The notes below the pieces were generated by a model. It was not told the origin of the DNA and ran no database searches. It saw only the letters and a list, made by a program, of their open reading frames with translations. Shown here one piece after another: positions 8,268 to 16,039 of a stretch of DNA of 64,000 bases. The stretch lies in the NCBI RefSeq assembly GCF_900104615.1, contig NZ_LT629939.1, positions 2,242,123-2,306,122 on the forward strand. The letters are read 5' to 3'. The position numbers were made by a program, and so were the translations under genes. Position 1 is the first letter of the stretch; each line of letters begins with the position of its first letter. The DNA comes from Merdimmobilis hominis. GTDB lineage: Bacteria; Bacillota; Clostridia; Oscillospirales; Ruminococcaceae.

Positions 8268-8774
8268 TTATGTATTCAAATACCGGTTGTGCAGCTTGCG
8301 GGGATACTGTTCATCGTAATGGCCGATGGCAAAGGCCACTGCCTGCCAGCTTTTGCCCTCCAGATACCGCTTGGCAAAGATAAGCCGCAACCGGCTGTCC
8401 GGGATGGTCTGCAAAAAATCCTCCAGCCACTGTATCTCCTTGAGGCAGCGCATCCTGGCTTCCCGGCACTTCTCCCGGATTTTTTCCATCTCCACTGGGT
8501 CGGAAGCGGTGTCCTTTTCCAGTTCCCGCAGCCGCTTTTGGTAGCTCTCCGCCTCTTTTTTCAGGGCCAGAAATTGGGAAAGCTCCTGTTTCGTTGGCTT
8601 GCGGGGTACGGCGCTGCCCTTCCTTTGGATCTCCGCTGCTGCCCGGACGCCAATCCCCCGCAGGGACAGCAGTTCGCTCAACCCCAATCCCTGCAGCTGT
8701 TCCATCCGGTGGATGCCATTGCGCTTTAATGCGTTTTGTGTTCGAGTCGAAAAGCCCATTTCTTCTACATTCAT
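8268..8774 (-). CDS. RpoA C-terminal-domain-like / sigma region 4-like fusion regulator
   Basis: A 168-residue basic protein made of three parts. Residues about 5-48 (GFSTRTQNALKRNGI...LRGIGVRAAAEI) resemble the DNA-binding C-terminal domain of RNA polymerase alpha, with its helix-hairpin-helix. The middle (about 60-110) is a charged coiled coil. The end (SRLRLIFAKRYLEGKSWQAVAFAIG) resembles the sigma region 4-like helix-turn-helix of DUF1492/ArpU phage regulators. It is monocistronic, with GGAGGA before ATG 8774. It may be a prophage-derived late-gene activator kept in the chromosome; no phage genes flank it. The arrangement is inferred from motif similarity only. Confidence 0.7.
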   Translation of the reverse strand: MNVEEMGFSTRTQNALKRNGIHRMEQLQGLGLSELLSLRGIGVRAAAEIQRKGSAVPRKPTKQELSQFLALKKEAESYQKRLRELEKDTASDPVEMEKIREKCREARMRCLKEIQWLEDFLQTIPDSRLRLIFAKRYLEGKSWQAVAFAIGHYDEQYPRKLHNRYLNT

Positions 8775-8925
8775 CGTCATTCCTCCTTGTCCCTGTTGCA
8801 GCGGCAGTTTTGCATGATATAAACTGAAATGGAAAATTACTTTATGTGATAATTATACCAGTACAAAGAGGGAATGTCAACCACAAAATGAAATAAAATT
8901 TCTGTACGTGTTTGACGAACCATAC

Positions 8926-8965
8926 GAAAAAGCCGTCCCTAGTGCGGCCCAGGGACGGCTTTTTC
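8926..8965 (-). terminator. Terminator of the small Spo0A_C-like gene
   Basis: AAAAAGCCGTCCCT pairs with AGGGACGGCTTTTT around TAGTGCGGCCC-type loop sequence; T-runs are present on both strands. It lies 35 bases after the stop at 9000. Confidence 0.85.
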
Positions 8966-8999
8966 GTTATATTAGGGTAGGTAAAAGTGGTGGGGCATG

Positions 9000-9245
9000 T
9001 TAATGGATGGGTTTTGTATCCTGTTCGCGGAGATGGGCGACAAAACTCGCCAAGTATGGGATAAACTCCTCCACGGTGGGGATTTCCCCCTTGTGGGGGA
9101 TGTTGTCCAACATGGAGCGGATCAACGGGCTTTGATCCTGTTTGCTGTATATGTCCAGGATGGCAAGCTGCATCTGTTCCCGCACGTATTCCGGGGACAC
9201 CTTGTCTTTCCGGGCGATCTCTTTTAGAATATCATCTATATACAT
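9000..9245 (-). CDS. Small protein resembling the second half of the Spo0A DNA-binding domain
   Basis: An 81-residue protein (MYIDDILKEIARKDKVSPEY...). The segment IARKDKVSPEYVREQMQLAILDIYSK aligns in pattern with the recognition part of Spo0A_C (IAKKF..TPSRVERAIRHAIEVAW), and the end (KGEIPTVEEFIPYLASFVAHL) with its last helix (GKPTNSEFIALIA). The first helices of that domain are absent. A strong AAAGGAGG precedes the ATG. It may bind DNA or another protein; there is no receiver domain. A longer relative is at 53615-53956. Confidence 0.6.
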   Translation of the reverse strand: MYIDDILKEIARKDKVSPEYVREQMQLAILDIYSKQDQSPLIRSMLDNIPHKGEIPTVEEFIPYLASFVAHLREQDTKPIH

Positions 9246-9768
9246 GGCGATGCCTCCTTTTTTAAGATTTTATGGGGCGCTGCACGGCCCCAAACCCTAG
9301 CTACAAGGGGCTATGCCTGCCCCTTGAACCCCAGGTCGGGTGGGTTTTAACAAGATTCCATCTTGCAATAGTTTGTGGGGGCACGCACCCCCAAAGCCTA
9401 GCTACAAGGGGCTATGCCTGCCCCTTGAACCCCAGGCCCTCCTTTCTTACAGAAGAAAGGAGGCGAAAGACTGCCGGGGAGACCCCGGTCCCCCACTTCG
9501 CGGCAACTGGTACGCTCGGAAGATTTCCCTTAGAGGCTCTCCACGCCTCGAGCGGGAAATCTTTCCGCTAACGCGGATGCCCTCGCGGCACGGTCGAAGT
9601 CAGTACGGTCAGCATCAGCTGACTGTGCCCCCTTAAAAATCCCCCTGCGCGTTTAGGAGGGGGAATTGAATCATTCAACGATATTATTTTATATTACTTT
9701 GTATTAAAAGTCAATACTTAGGATCATATTATAGTATTATCTTATTGATGAAAAAAGGGGGGATTACT
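9246..9768. repeat. Intergenic region with a duplicated 40-base unit
   Basis: No gene is seen over 520 bases. The unit CCTAGCTACAAGGGGCTATG plus the following 20 bases (ending in CCCCAGG) occurs twice, at about 9296-9335 and 9397-9436, separated by unlike sequence. Two GC-rich palindromes follow (a hairpin around 9437-9470 and a longer inverted repeat at 9505-9570 flanking CTCGAG). Similar GC-rich text is found at 9970-10275, so this looks like a family of dispersed non-coding repeats. Confidence 0.6.
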
Positions 9769-9924
9769 ATGAGACCGCTAAAGCAGAGGGTTAGCCTTAC
9801 TTTGGATGAGGATGTCATTGAAAGCGTCAAGCTTTTAGCGGAGGAATGTGATCGCTCATTTTCTCAATATGTAAACTTAGTTTTGAAAGAGCATCTTGCA
9901 CAAAAGAAGGAAAAACAACAATAA
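9769..9924 (+). CDS. Ribbon-helix-helix (CopG/Arc-type) protein
   Basis: A 51-residue protein too small for most gene finders: MRPLKQRVSLTLDEDVIESV is followed by KLLAEECDRSFSQYVNLVLKEHL and a Lys-rich tail. This is the ribbon-helix-helix plan, a beta strand that enters the DNA major groove (QRVSLTLDEDV) and two helices that dimerise. A GGGGGG-rich ribosome site lies upstream. It may be an orphan antitoxin or a plasmid-type copy regulator; no toxin gene is adjacent. Upstream sequence is AT-rich (TATTATAGTATTATC), unlike the flanking GC-rich repeats, which suggests a later arrival. Confidence 0.75.
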   Translation: MRPLKQRVSLTLDEDVIESVKLLAEECDRSFSQYVNLVLKEHLAQKKEKQQ

Positions 9925-10275
9925 AAAACAAAACCCATTCATGTAGTTGAATGGGTTTTTCTTATACAACTATAGTTCCCCTTGGCAGAGGGGGTTTTTT
10001 AAGGGGGGCCGGACTTCGACCGTGCCGCGAGCGGTTCGGCCCCCCTTAAATGTGCTTTTTCCCTCCCTTTTTTCACACAAAAAAGGGAGCGCGGGGTGCA
10101 GGGGTGCGCAACGCCCTGCATATCCACTGCAAGATGGAATCTTGTTCTGCACCGGGGTGCAGGGGTGACAGGCGCCCTGCATAACCTCGGGGGTGTGGGG
10201 GCTGGAAGCCCTAGGAAATCAGGGTCATAGGGTGACAAGCCCTAGAAAATGGGTTGTAGGGGTGAAAGGCCCCTT
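9925..10275. repeat. GC-rich repeat-bearing intergenic region
   Basis: Starts with a hairpin (AAACCCATTC/GAATGGGTTT, 9930-9960) that can end the ribbon-helix-helix transcript. Then comes an inverted repeat of GGGGGGCCG (10003-10048), and direct repeats of a GGGTGCAGGGGTG-like unit near 10093 and 10154, with weaker echoes to 10270. Reading frames here are low-complexity; I see no gene. Confidence 0.55.
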
Positions 10276-11421
10276 TCACTCCACCCCATGCTTGGCCCGG
10301 TAGTTGGCCAGCAGAAGATCCACCATCCGGCCGTAGCTGGCCACCCCGTCGGTCTGGCGGTTGGCCTTTAAATAGGTGTCGTTGACCTTGTCGGAGACCT
10401 CCGCCACTGGGCCTTCAAACTGGGCCCAATAGCGGGATTGAGCGGCAAAATCCCGCTGCACCCCAGGGGAATAGGTGGCGTAGAGTTCACAAAACCGCTC
10501 ATAATCCGCCTGATACAAGGTGTTCATGGCATACATGGCCGCCATGGAGGCCCCGCTGTATTGGATGGCTTGGTCCTCCGACTCCATGCAGGCCAGATAG
10601 GCGATAAAGTTGGCTTCATCTTCCCGCATAAAGCCCCGCAGATGCGCTTGTTCATGGCACATGGTGAAAGGGAGGGTGAAATCCGGCACGTCGATGTTGA
10701 CATTGGCCTCCATGCTCCAACAGGTGAACACCCCAGTGATTTGGGTATAGGACCACAAATGGGAGAGCAGCACCGGTTTGGGCGGGCTGTAATCCCCTCC
10801 GAGGGCAGGGATTTCCTGTGCCAAGCGGTGGAATCCAGTCCGGCTGGCTTTGCCGGTGGCAAAGACCGATTTTTCCAGCTGGAACACCCCTTCTTCGTCT
10901 TCGGGGAGGCCTTCCCGCAAGCGGTTGGCGTCAGCGATCAAATCCACGCAGGCGAGGGCCAGTTCCTCTGCACTGCTGGGCCGGACGGTGAGCCCTGCAT
11001 GCCAGGCAAAGGGCATCCGGCTGTAATTGACCCCACAGGTGACGACAAAAATAAAATAGAAGCCTGCGGCCACTGCCAGCAAAGTGGAGAGGAGGTTGAG
11101 AAGCCTTTGCCGTTGTTCCCCAGGGGAGCGCACCGCCTTGCGGATGGAGAGAACCACCCAGGCAACGGCGGCGGGGATGCCAAGCACCACCGTGAACTCC
11201 GCCAAGGAGAGGGGGACAAGGCCGGTGATCCGGTTGAACATTTGGGATAGGATGGGGTAATACCCCCCGCTGAAAAGCCGCTCAGTCCGCTCCGGATCCT
11301 GGCTGGCAAACTGGGAAAGGCCCATCCCCAGGGGGACCAGCAGAAGGAAGAGAAGCCTCCGGGGGAGGCGCAGTTTTTCCCGGAGAGGAGCGCTGGGGGT
11401 AGATGGATGGGAAATGATCAC
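10276..11421 (-). CDS. DUF3810 family membrane protein with HExxH-like motif
   Basis: A 381-residue protein with three predicted N-terminal membrane helices (residues about 20-40, 65-85 and 115-140) and a large outer domain. The outer domain has MCHEQAHLRGFMREDEANFIAYLAC: an HEQAH motif plus a downstream EDEANF glutamate, a zincin-type zinc site as in DUF3810 proteins. It is therefore a possible membrane metallopeptidase, although activity for the family is not established. The start is a GTG at 11421, seven bases after GGAGGG. It lies 111 bases after the hydrolase-membrane gene on the same strand and may share its transcript. Confidence 0.82.
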   Translation of the reverse strand: MIISHPSTPSAPLREKLRLPRRLLFLLLVPLGMGLSQFASQDPERTERLFSGGYYPILSQMFNRITGLVPLSLAEFTVVLGIPAAVAWVVLSIRKAVRSPGEQRQRLLNLLSTLLAVAAGFYFIFVVTCGVNYSRMPFAWHAGLTVRPSSAEELALACVDLIADANRLREGLPEDEEGVFQLEKSVFATGKASRTGFHRLAQEIPALGGDYSPPKPVLLSHLWSYTQITGVFTCWSMEANVNIDVPDFTLPFTMCHEQAHLRGFMREDEANFIAYLACMESEDQAIQYSGASMAAMYAMNTLYQADYERFCELYATYSPGVQRDFAAQSRYWAQFEGPVAEVSDKVNDTYLKANRQTDGVASYGRMVDLLLANYRAKHGVE

Positions 11422-11532
11422 AGAAAAGCCCTCCGTTTTTTAGGAATCTACTTCTTATTCTATCAAAAATTAGAGGAGAGGAAAAGACAGAAAAAAACCG
11501 CCCGGGAAAGCCCCAGGCGGGAAAAAAGCGGT

Positions 11533-13059
11533 TTATACAGCAGCCAAGGTGAAAAAGGCCGCCAGCAGGAGGCCGCCGCACAGGCCGCTGGTCACCAGCG
11601 ATCCGGACAGGTACTGCACCACCCGGCAGAGGAGCAGCACCGCCCATAAAGTGGCGAGGCCGATGACACAGATGAGCACCCCGGACCAGTAGTTGATGGG
11701 GACACAGAATGCGCCAGCCGCCGCAAGGGGCAGGAACTGGACCAGCTGCAACCCAATCCGCACTGGAAGGGAGATTTTAAACTCCTCCATCACCAGGGAT
11801 TCGTAGGTGAAAAGGCCGGAGGCCAGCCCGCAGATGGGCAGGGCGATGGCAAAGGCGATCCAGTGGGGGAGGGAAGCATCCCAACCCATGAAGCCGCTGC
11901 GGGCGAGGACAACACCCCACAAAAAGGTGACAGCGGTGAGAAGGAGGCTCAAACCGACCCTCTTGCCGCCCAACGGGGCGAGGGGAGGACGGGCAAGGGT
12001 AGAGACTCCAGGCATTTTCCCAGACCGGTACAGGTAGCAGGAGAGCCCTGCGTTGGCCGCCAGCCAGGAGAGAAAGGCGATGGAAAGCAGGGGGAGCTCC
12101 AGAGGGAGCAGCCACAGCACCCCAAAGATCACCGCTGCAAGGGGGAGAGCCAGCAGCCAGTACAGGGATTTGCGGGTGATATAACGGCCGGAAGGGGCCC
12201 CTTTCACCGACAGAAGGGAATAGCTGACCTCCAGGGCGCTGTGGGAAAGCTGGCGGTACAAAAAGACCATGGCAAGCCCCCAGAAAAGGTAAAGGCCTGC
12301 CCAGAGGAGAGGACGCACAGTGGAGCCGGGGGAGACCTCTGGGATTTGAATGGCGTAGGTATCCCACAGCCACTGGGAGAATGCGGTGGTGATTTCCCGG
12401 GAATAGGTGTTGTGGGCGTGGAATACCCCGGAGACAATTCGAAGGGAGATGTCTTGCTGGTCCGCTTTGATGCCAAAACCGGTGGCCAAAATCTCATCCC
12501 CGGAAAGGCTGTTGTACAACTGAGCCAGCTGTTCCGGAGGGGCAACGTCGTCAGAAGTGGTGCCCAAAATCAAGGTGGGGAGGGTGATTTCCCCCGGTTC
12601 AAAAGCTTCTGGGCTGGTGAGCGGGGCAAAGAGGGCCAAACCCGCGCCGGCTTCGCCACCCTCCAGATAAGCGGCCTCCTCCAGCAGGGTCTGGGAAGCT
12701 CGTCCATAGGCGGCCAAAAGGATGTCCTCCTCCTCCACTCCCGCGGTGTTGGAGAGGGCCTCCATGGCAAAGGCCAGGTCTACCTCCTCCAGGTTGAGGG
12801 TAAGCACCGGAAGATCCGCCTCCTGGGCCAGACGGATGATGGGTTTGAGACGGTACCGCTCCGAGCCCTCCGGCTCCGCCAGCAGCAGTGCAAACCCTTG
12901 GGAGGGGGAAGCAGGGTAATAAGAGCCGATGCTCTCCCCTTGGTAGGATAGGCTGCTCCGCCCCTGATCAAGGGGCAGGTCGAGGATGACCAATGCGGCG
13001 GCGACCAGCACGGCCAGGGCGATAAGAAGGGTTGATAGGTGTTTATCTTGCAGTTTCAT
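11533..13059 (-). CDS. Membrane protein with N-terminal alpha/beta-hydrolase-like domain
   Basis: A 508-residue protein. After one N-terminal membrane anchor (LSTLLIALAVLVAAALVILDL) there is an outer domain of about 200 residues laid out like an alpha/beta hydrolase (SLSYQGESIGSYYPAS, PTLILGTTSDDVAPPEQLAQLY, GVFHAHNTYSREITTAFSQWLWD), where the Asp and His could be catalytic; the nucleophile elbow is degenerate (LLAAYGRAS). From residue about 245 seven or eight membrane helices follow. This hydrolase-plus-membrane layout suggests processing of a lipid or envelope substrate. The function is not known. Confidence 0.7.
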   Translation of the reverse strand: MKLQDKHLSTLLIALAVLVAAALVILDLPLDQGRSSLSYQGESIGSYYPASPSQGFALLLAEPEGSERYRLKPIIRLAQEADLPVLTLNLEEVDLAFAMEALSNTAGVEEEDILLAAYGRASQTLLEEAAYLEGGEAGAGLALFAPLTSPEAFEPGEITLPTLILGTTSDDVAPPEQLAQLYNSLSGDEILATGFGIKADQQDISLRIVSGVFHAHNTYSREITTAFSQWLWDTYAIQIPEVSPGSTVRPLLWAGLYLFWGLAMVFLYRQLSHSALEVSYSLLSVKGAPSGRYITRKSLYWLLALPLAAVIFGVLWLLPLELPLLSIAFLSWLAANAGLSCYLYRSGKMPGVSTLARPPLAPLGGKRVGLSLLLTAVTFLWGVVLARSGFMGWDASLPHWIAFAIALPICGLASGLFTYESLVMEEFKISLPVRIGLQLVQFLPLAAAGAFCVPINYWSGVLICVIGLATLWAVLLLCRVVQYLSGSLVTSGLCGGLLLAAFFTLAAV

Positions 13060-13453
13060 AACAATCTCCTGTCAAGCAGTTGTCTCGTATTACATTGAAA
13101 TTAGATTAACCGGTTTGGGGTCAACTATGATAAGGCGGAAGAATCCTCAGACATTTGACGACTCTATTATATCATATTGCGATATAGTTGACCAGGGGGA
13201 AAACCCCTTCCTTTGGGGATTCCCCCACCGGATTGGAGGGGTGTGTTTTCAGCTTATTGTACAAAAGATTTGTCAAAAAACACAAAAAGACCGCAGTTTC
13301 CCCGTCAAGGCCGGCCAGGCAGGGCTTGGTTAAGATGCAATCCACAAAAGCCCGCGGAGCGCAAAAACCGCCATCCGTAGAAAACCTGCATCCCCTGCCT
13401 CCCTTGCGCAATGGGGCGATTTGTGTTATTTTAGCAAAGAAAGGGATGAGATT
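13060..13453. other. Intergenic region with a probable dispersed non-coding repeat
   Basis: About 390 bases between divergent genes. The minus strand at 13180-13430 encodes an open frame of repeat-like character (PLRKGGRGCRFSTDGGF...) with no start signal. Inverted GGGGAAAACCCC and GGGGATTCCCC elements lie near 13196-13230. I treat the stretch as a non-coding repeat plus the promoters of both flanking genes. Confidence 0.45.
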
Positions 13454-14641
13454 TTGAAGAAAAAAACTGTACAATACACCGCACTAATCCTTGTTTCCAT
13501 CCTTCTTTTGCTAGTTGGGAACCGCGTCGCCACCAGCGATAACCCCTATTTTGGCGGGGGCTATTCCTCCGACAGCTACTACCGGGCCAAAATTCTCCGG
13601 TTCACCAAGGTGGAAAGCCAGGTGGAGGAATTCGGCGGCATGCAGAACCACTACACCCAGCTGGAAATGGACGTCCTCCTGCTGGAAGGGGTGATGAAAG
13701 GGGAGACGGTTTCCATCTCCCATCGGGTGGACGAGGATTTGACCGCCAAGCCCTACCCCTACACCGAAGGGGAAAAGGTGTTGGTCACCTTTGACTTTGA
13801 TCAGGATGACAATGTGGTCTGGTACCTGGCTGACCACCTGCGGGAGGGGTACCTCTTCGCCTTGGTGGGGGCGTTTTTGTTCCTTCTCATCCTGTTTGGC
13901 CGCAGGCAGGGGGTCAACACCGTCCTCTCCTTGGCCCTTACAGTGGCGGCGGTGTTTTTTGTGATGCTGCCCGCCATCATCAAGGGATATAACATCTATT
14001 GGGTCACCTTTTTGGTCAGCTGCTACATCATCGTCATGACACTTGGGGTGGTCATCGGCTTCAGCCCCAAAAGCTTCTCCGCGGCGGTGGGATGCATCGG
14101 CGGGGTAGGGGTGGCCGGCCTCATCACGGTGGTCATGCAGAACCTGATGAAAATTTCCGGCCTCATCAATGAGGACTCTTCCTTTGTCATGTACATCAAC
14201 CCAGTCACCCCCATCGATTTAAAAGGGCTGATCTTCTCGGCCATTGTCATCGGGGCCTTGGGTGCGGTAATGGATGTGGCTATGAGCATCTCCTCCTCCT
14301 TGGAGGAGCTTCTCCTCCACAACCCGGATCTGAGCTTTTCCCAGGTGGTCACCTCAGGCCTCAACATCGGGCGGGACATCATGGGAACCATGGCCAACAC
14401 CCTGGTACTGGCCTATGTGGGCAGCTGCCTCCATGAGATTCTGCTGCTGATGGCCCACAACTCCAGCCTTGCCTCGGTGATCAACCGGGAGATGGTGGCG
14501 GTGGAGGTGCTCCAGTCCATCGCGGGGAGCATCGGCATCTTGTGCACTGTCCCGGTAGCCACCATTGTGACTGGCCTGGTTCATCAGGCGATTGTGAAGA
14601 AAAGATTGGCCAGTGGGGCCAGTGAACAGAAAGGGGAATAA
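13454..14641 (+). CDS. YibE/F family membrane protein
   Basis: A 395-residue protein of the YibE/F family. One N-terminal membrane anchor (TALILVSILLLLVGN) precedes an outer domain of about 100 residues (ILRFTKVESQVEEFGG...VLVTFDFDQDDNVVWYLADHLREG), then about seven membrane helices starting at YLFALVGAFLFLLILFGRRQG. The start is a TTG at 13454 after AAAGGGATG; an in-frame TTG at 13421 lacks a ribosome site. The stop is four bases before DIP1984, so the two form one operon. The family is linked with membrane transport but has no firm substrate. Confidence 0.85.
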   Translation: MKKKTVQYTALILVSILLLLVGNRVATSDNPYFGGGYSSDSYYRAKILRFTKVESQVEEFGGMQNHYTQLEMDVLLLEGVMKGETVSISHRVDEDLTAKPYPYTEGEKVLVTFDFDQDDNVVWYLADHLREGYLFALVGAFLFLLILFGRRQGVNTVLSLALTVAAVFFVMLPAIIKGYNIYWVTFLVSCYIIVMTLGVVIGFSPKSFSAAVGCIGGVGVAGLITVVMQNLMKISGLINEDSSFVMYINPVTPIDLKGLIFSAIVIGALGAVMDVAMSISSSLEELLLHNPDLSFSQVVTSGLNIGRDIMGTMANTLVLAYVGSCLHEILLLMAHNSSLASVINREMVAVEVLQSIAGSIGILCTVPVATIVTGLVHQAIVKKRLASGASEQKGE

Positions 14642-14645
14642 ATCC

Positions 14646-15101
14646 ATGAAATTGGCAGAAGCATTGAACGAGCGGGCGGACATCCAGCGGCGGATCGCCC
14701 AGCTGGAAAGCCGGCTCATAGACAACGCCAAAGTCCAGGAGGGGGAAGAGCCCGCAGAGCGCCCGGAGGACCTTCTGGCGGAACTGGACGGCCTTTTCTC
14801 CCGGCTGGAGGAACTGATGAGCAAGATCAACTGGACCAACAGCCAAACCATCCAGGAAGGGCATACCATGACCCAGCTTTTGGCCAGGCGGGACTGCCTG
14901 ACCCGGAAAATTGGGGTGCTGCGCAGCTTTTTGCAGAGTGCAAGCGCCACCGTCAGCCGGGCCACCCGCTCGGAGATCAAGATAAAGAGCACCGTATCGG
15001 TGGCGAAGATGCAGAAGCAGGTGGATGGGCTCTCCAAAGAGCTGCGGGAACTGGATTCTGCCATCCAGGCCCTCAACTGGACTACTAATTTGATGGAATA
15101 G
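14646..15101 (+). CDS. DIP1984 family protein
   Basis: A 151-residue cytoplasmic protein, almost entirely alpha-helical, matching the DIP1984 (septicolysin-like) family from end to end: MKLAEALNERADIQRRIAQLE, NAKVQEGEEPAERPEDLLAEL, INWTNSQT, LLARRDCLTRKIGVLRSF, SEIKIKSTVSVAKMQKQVD and the closing DSAIQALNWTTNLME. Its biochemical role is unknown. The ATG at 14646 follows AAGGGG; the gene is coupled to YibE/F. Just behind the stop begins the structured RNA candidate at 15104. Confidence 0.9.
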   Translation: MKLAEALNERADIQRRIAQLESRLIDNAKVQEGEEPAERPEDLLAELDGLFSRLEELMSKINWTNSQTIQEGHTMTQLLARRDCLTRKIGVLRSFLQSASATVSRATRSEIKIKSTVSVAKMQKQVDGLSKELRELDSAIQALNWTTNLME

Positions 15102-15103
15102 TC

Positions 15104-15320
15104 GGATTGTGGTAGCGTCAAAGGGGTGGGCGCCATCTCCCCCGGCTGAGAATGAGCCGGATTGGTATAAGCGTGCGGGGTCCGCTGGGGTTCGATTCCC
15201 CAAAAGCATTGTCACACCCAGCACAGGGCACATGGGCAATGGGTAGGATGCACTGTTACAACCGCGGCGCCGGCCTTTGACGTGAGGGCGGGATTGGGGA
15301 TACAACAGCATAGAAACAGA
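15104..15320 (+). ncRNA. Candidate structured non-coding RNA (about 215 nt)
   Basis: No reading frame fits, but pairing is extensive. CGTCAAAGG (15116-15124) pairs perfectly with CCTTTGACG (15274-15282), closing a domain of about 165 nt. Inside are CCGGCT/AGCCGG (15142-15147 and 15155-15160) and a hairpin identical in form to a tRNA T-arm, GGGGTTCGATTCCCC (15187-15201). GGCGCC elements near 15129 and 15266 could add a further helix. A rho-independent terminator follows at 15320-15363. There is no anticodon arm, so it is not a tRNA. Size, T-loop and host group recall the raiA RNA class, but I cannot confirm that. It may be processed from the YibE/F-DIP1984 transcript or have its own promoter inside DIP1984. 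Confidence 0.6.
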
Positions 15321-15363
15321 AAACCGGAGGGGAGGCCATAGCCTCCCCTCCGGTTGGTTTTTT
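15320..15363. terminator. Strong terminator after the structured RNA
   Basis: AACCGGAGGGGAGG and CCTCCCCTCCGGTT form a 14-bp stem with loop CCATAG and are followed by GGTTTTTT on the plus strand; the minus side is also T-rich, so it can end the lipoprotein gene as well. Confidence 0.92.
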
Positions 15364-15370
15364 GCGCCAA

Positions 15371-15901
15371 TTAACCGTTGGAACGGGTCGCCAGCAGAAG
15401 GAATCCCGCAGATTCCTCTTCCCAAGCGGTTTCAGCGGTCAGTTCTGGGTTGTCCGTCAACCACCATTCGGTGAAGGTGAGATCGCCGTCTACCCCGCCG
15501 GGGGAGGGGAAGGTCACCAAGTTGGAGTAGGTGTACTCGGAGATTTTACGGTCTTCCTCCGCGGCAAACTGGTCGGCCCGGGAATCCACCAACAGAGTGT
15601 ATACCCCATCCTGGTAGGTTAGGGTGTACCCGATGGGGTCGCCTTCCGCCGTGGTTTTTTGGATGTAAACCTTGGCGGCTTTTCCCTCCTGGGCGGCGGC
15701 GGCAAATTGGATGAGGGGCGCGGTATCCAGGACTTCTCCGGTATTTCCGTCAATGTATTCCCCGCAGTCTAGCACCTCCTCTGGGGCGGACTGGGAACTC
15801 GCACTGGAAGAATCGGGATTGGAACTGGAACCCAGCCCGTTTCCAGAACAGCCGGCCAGGAATAGGGACAGGCATAGGGCAGCTATAAGGATCTTCTGCA
15901 T
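15371..15901 (-). CDS. Hypothetical lipoprotein
   Basis: A 176-residue exported lipoprotein. The signal peptide ends in a clear lipobox (LSLFLAGC, Cys 18), followed by a Ser-rich linker (SGNGLGSSSNPDSSSASSQSA) and a domain of about 130 residues rich in Tyr, Thr and acidic residues (CGEYIDGNTGEVLDTAPLIQFAA...IGYTLTYQDGVYTLLVDSRADQF). The domain could be a small beta-barrel sensor or inhibitor; I do not recognise its family. AAAAGGAGG precedes the ATG. It is monocistronic and convergent with the RNA gene. Confidence 0.75.
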   Translation of the reverse strand: MQKILIAALCLSLFLAGCSGNGLGSSSNPDSSSASSQSAPEEVLDCGEYIDGNTGEVLDTAPLIQFAAAAQEGKAAKVYIQKTTAEGDPIGYTLTYQDGVYTLLVDSRADQFAAEEDRKISEYTYSNLVTFPSPGGVDGDLTFTEWWLTDNPELTAETAWEEESAGFLLLATRSNG

Positions 15902-16039
15902 GACAAGACCTCCTTTTCACATGTTCTACTTACTTAGTGGAAAAAAGAGGGCAAATTCCTGCCTCGCAGAGGGAGAAAGTCTCAAAAGGCCCGGGAAAAG
16001 CCGACATGGCAGACCCAGTACAGGTCCGCCATGTTTCTG

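Noticed and set aside
15187..15201. A tRNA at the T-arm-like hairpin
   Set aside because: No acceptor, D-arm or anticodon arm can be drawn around it.
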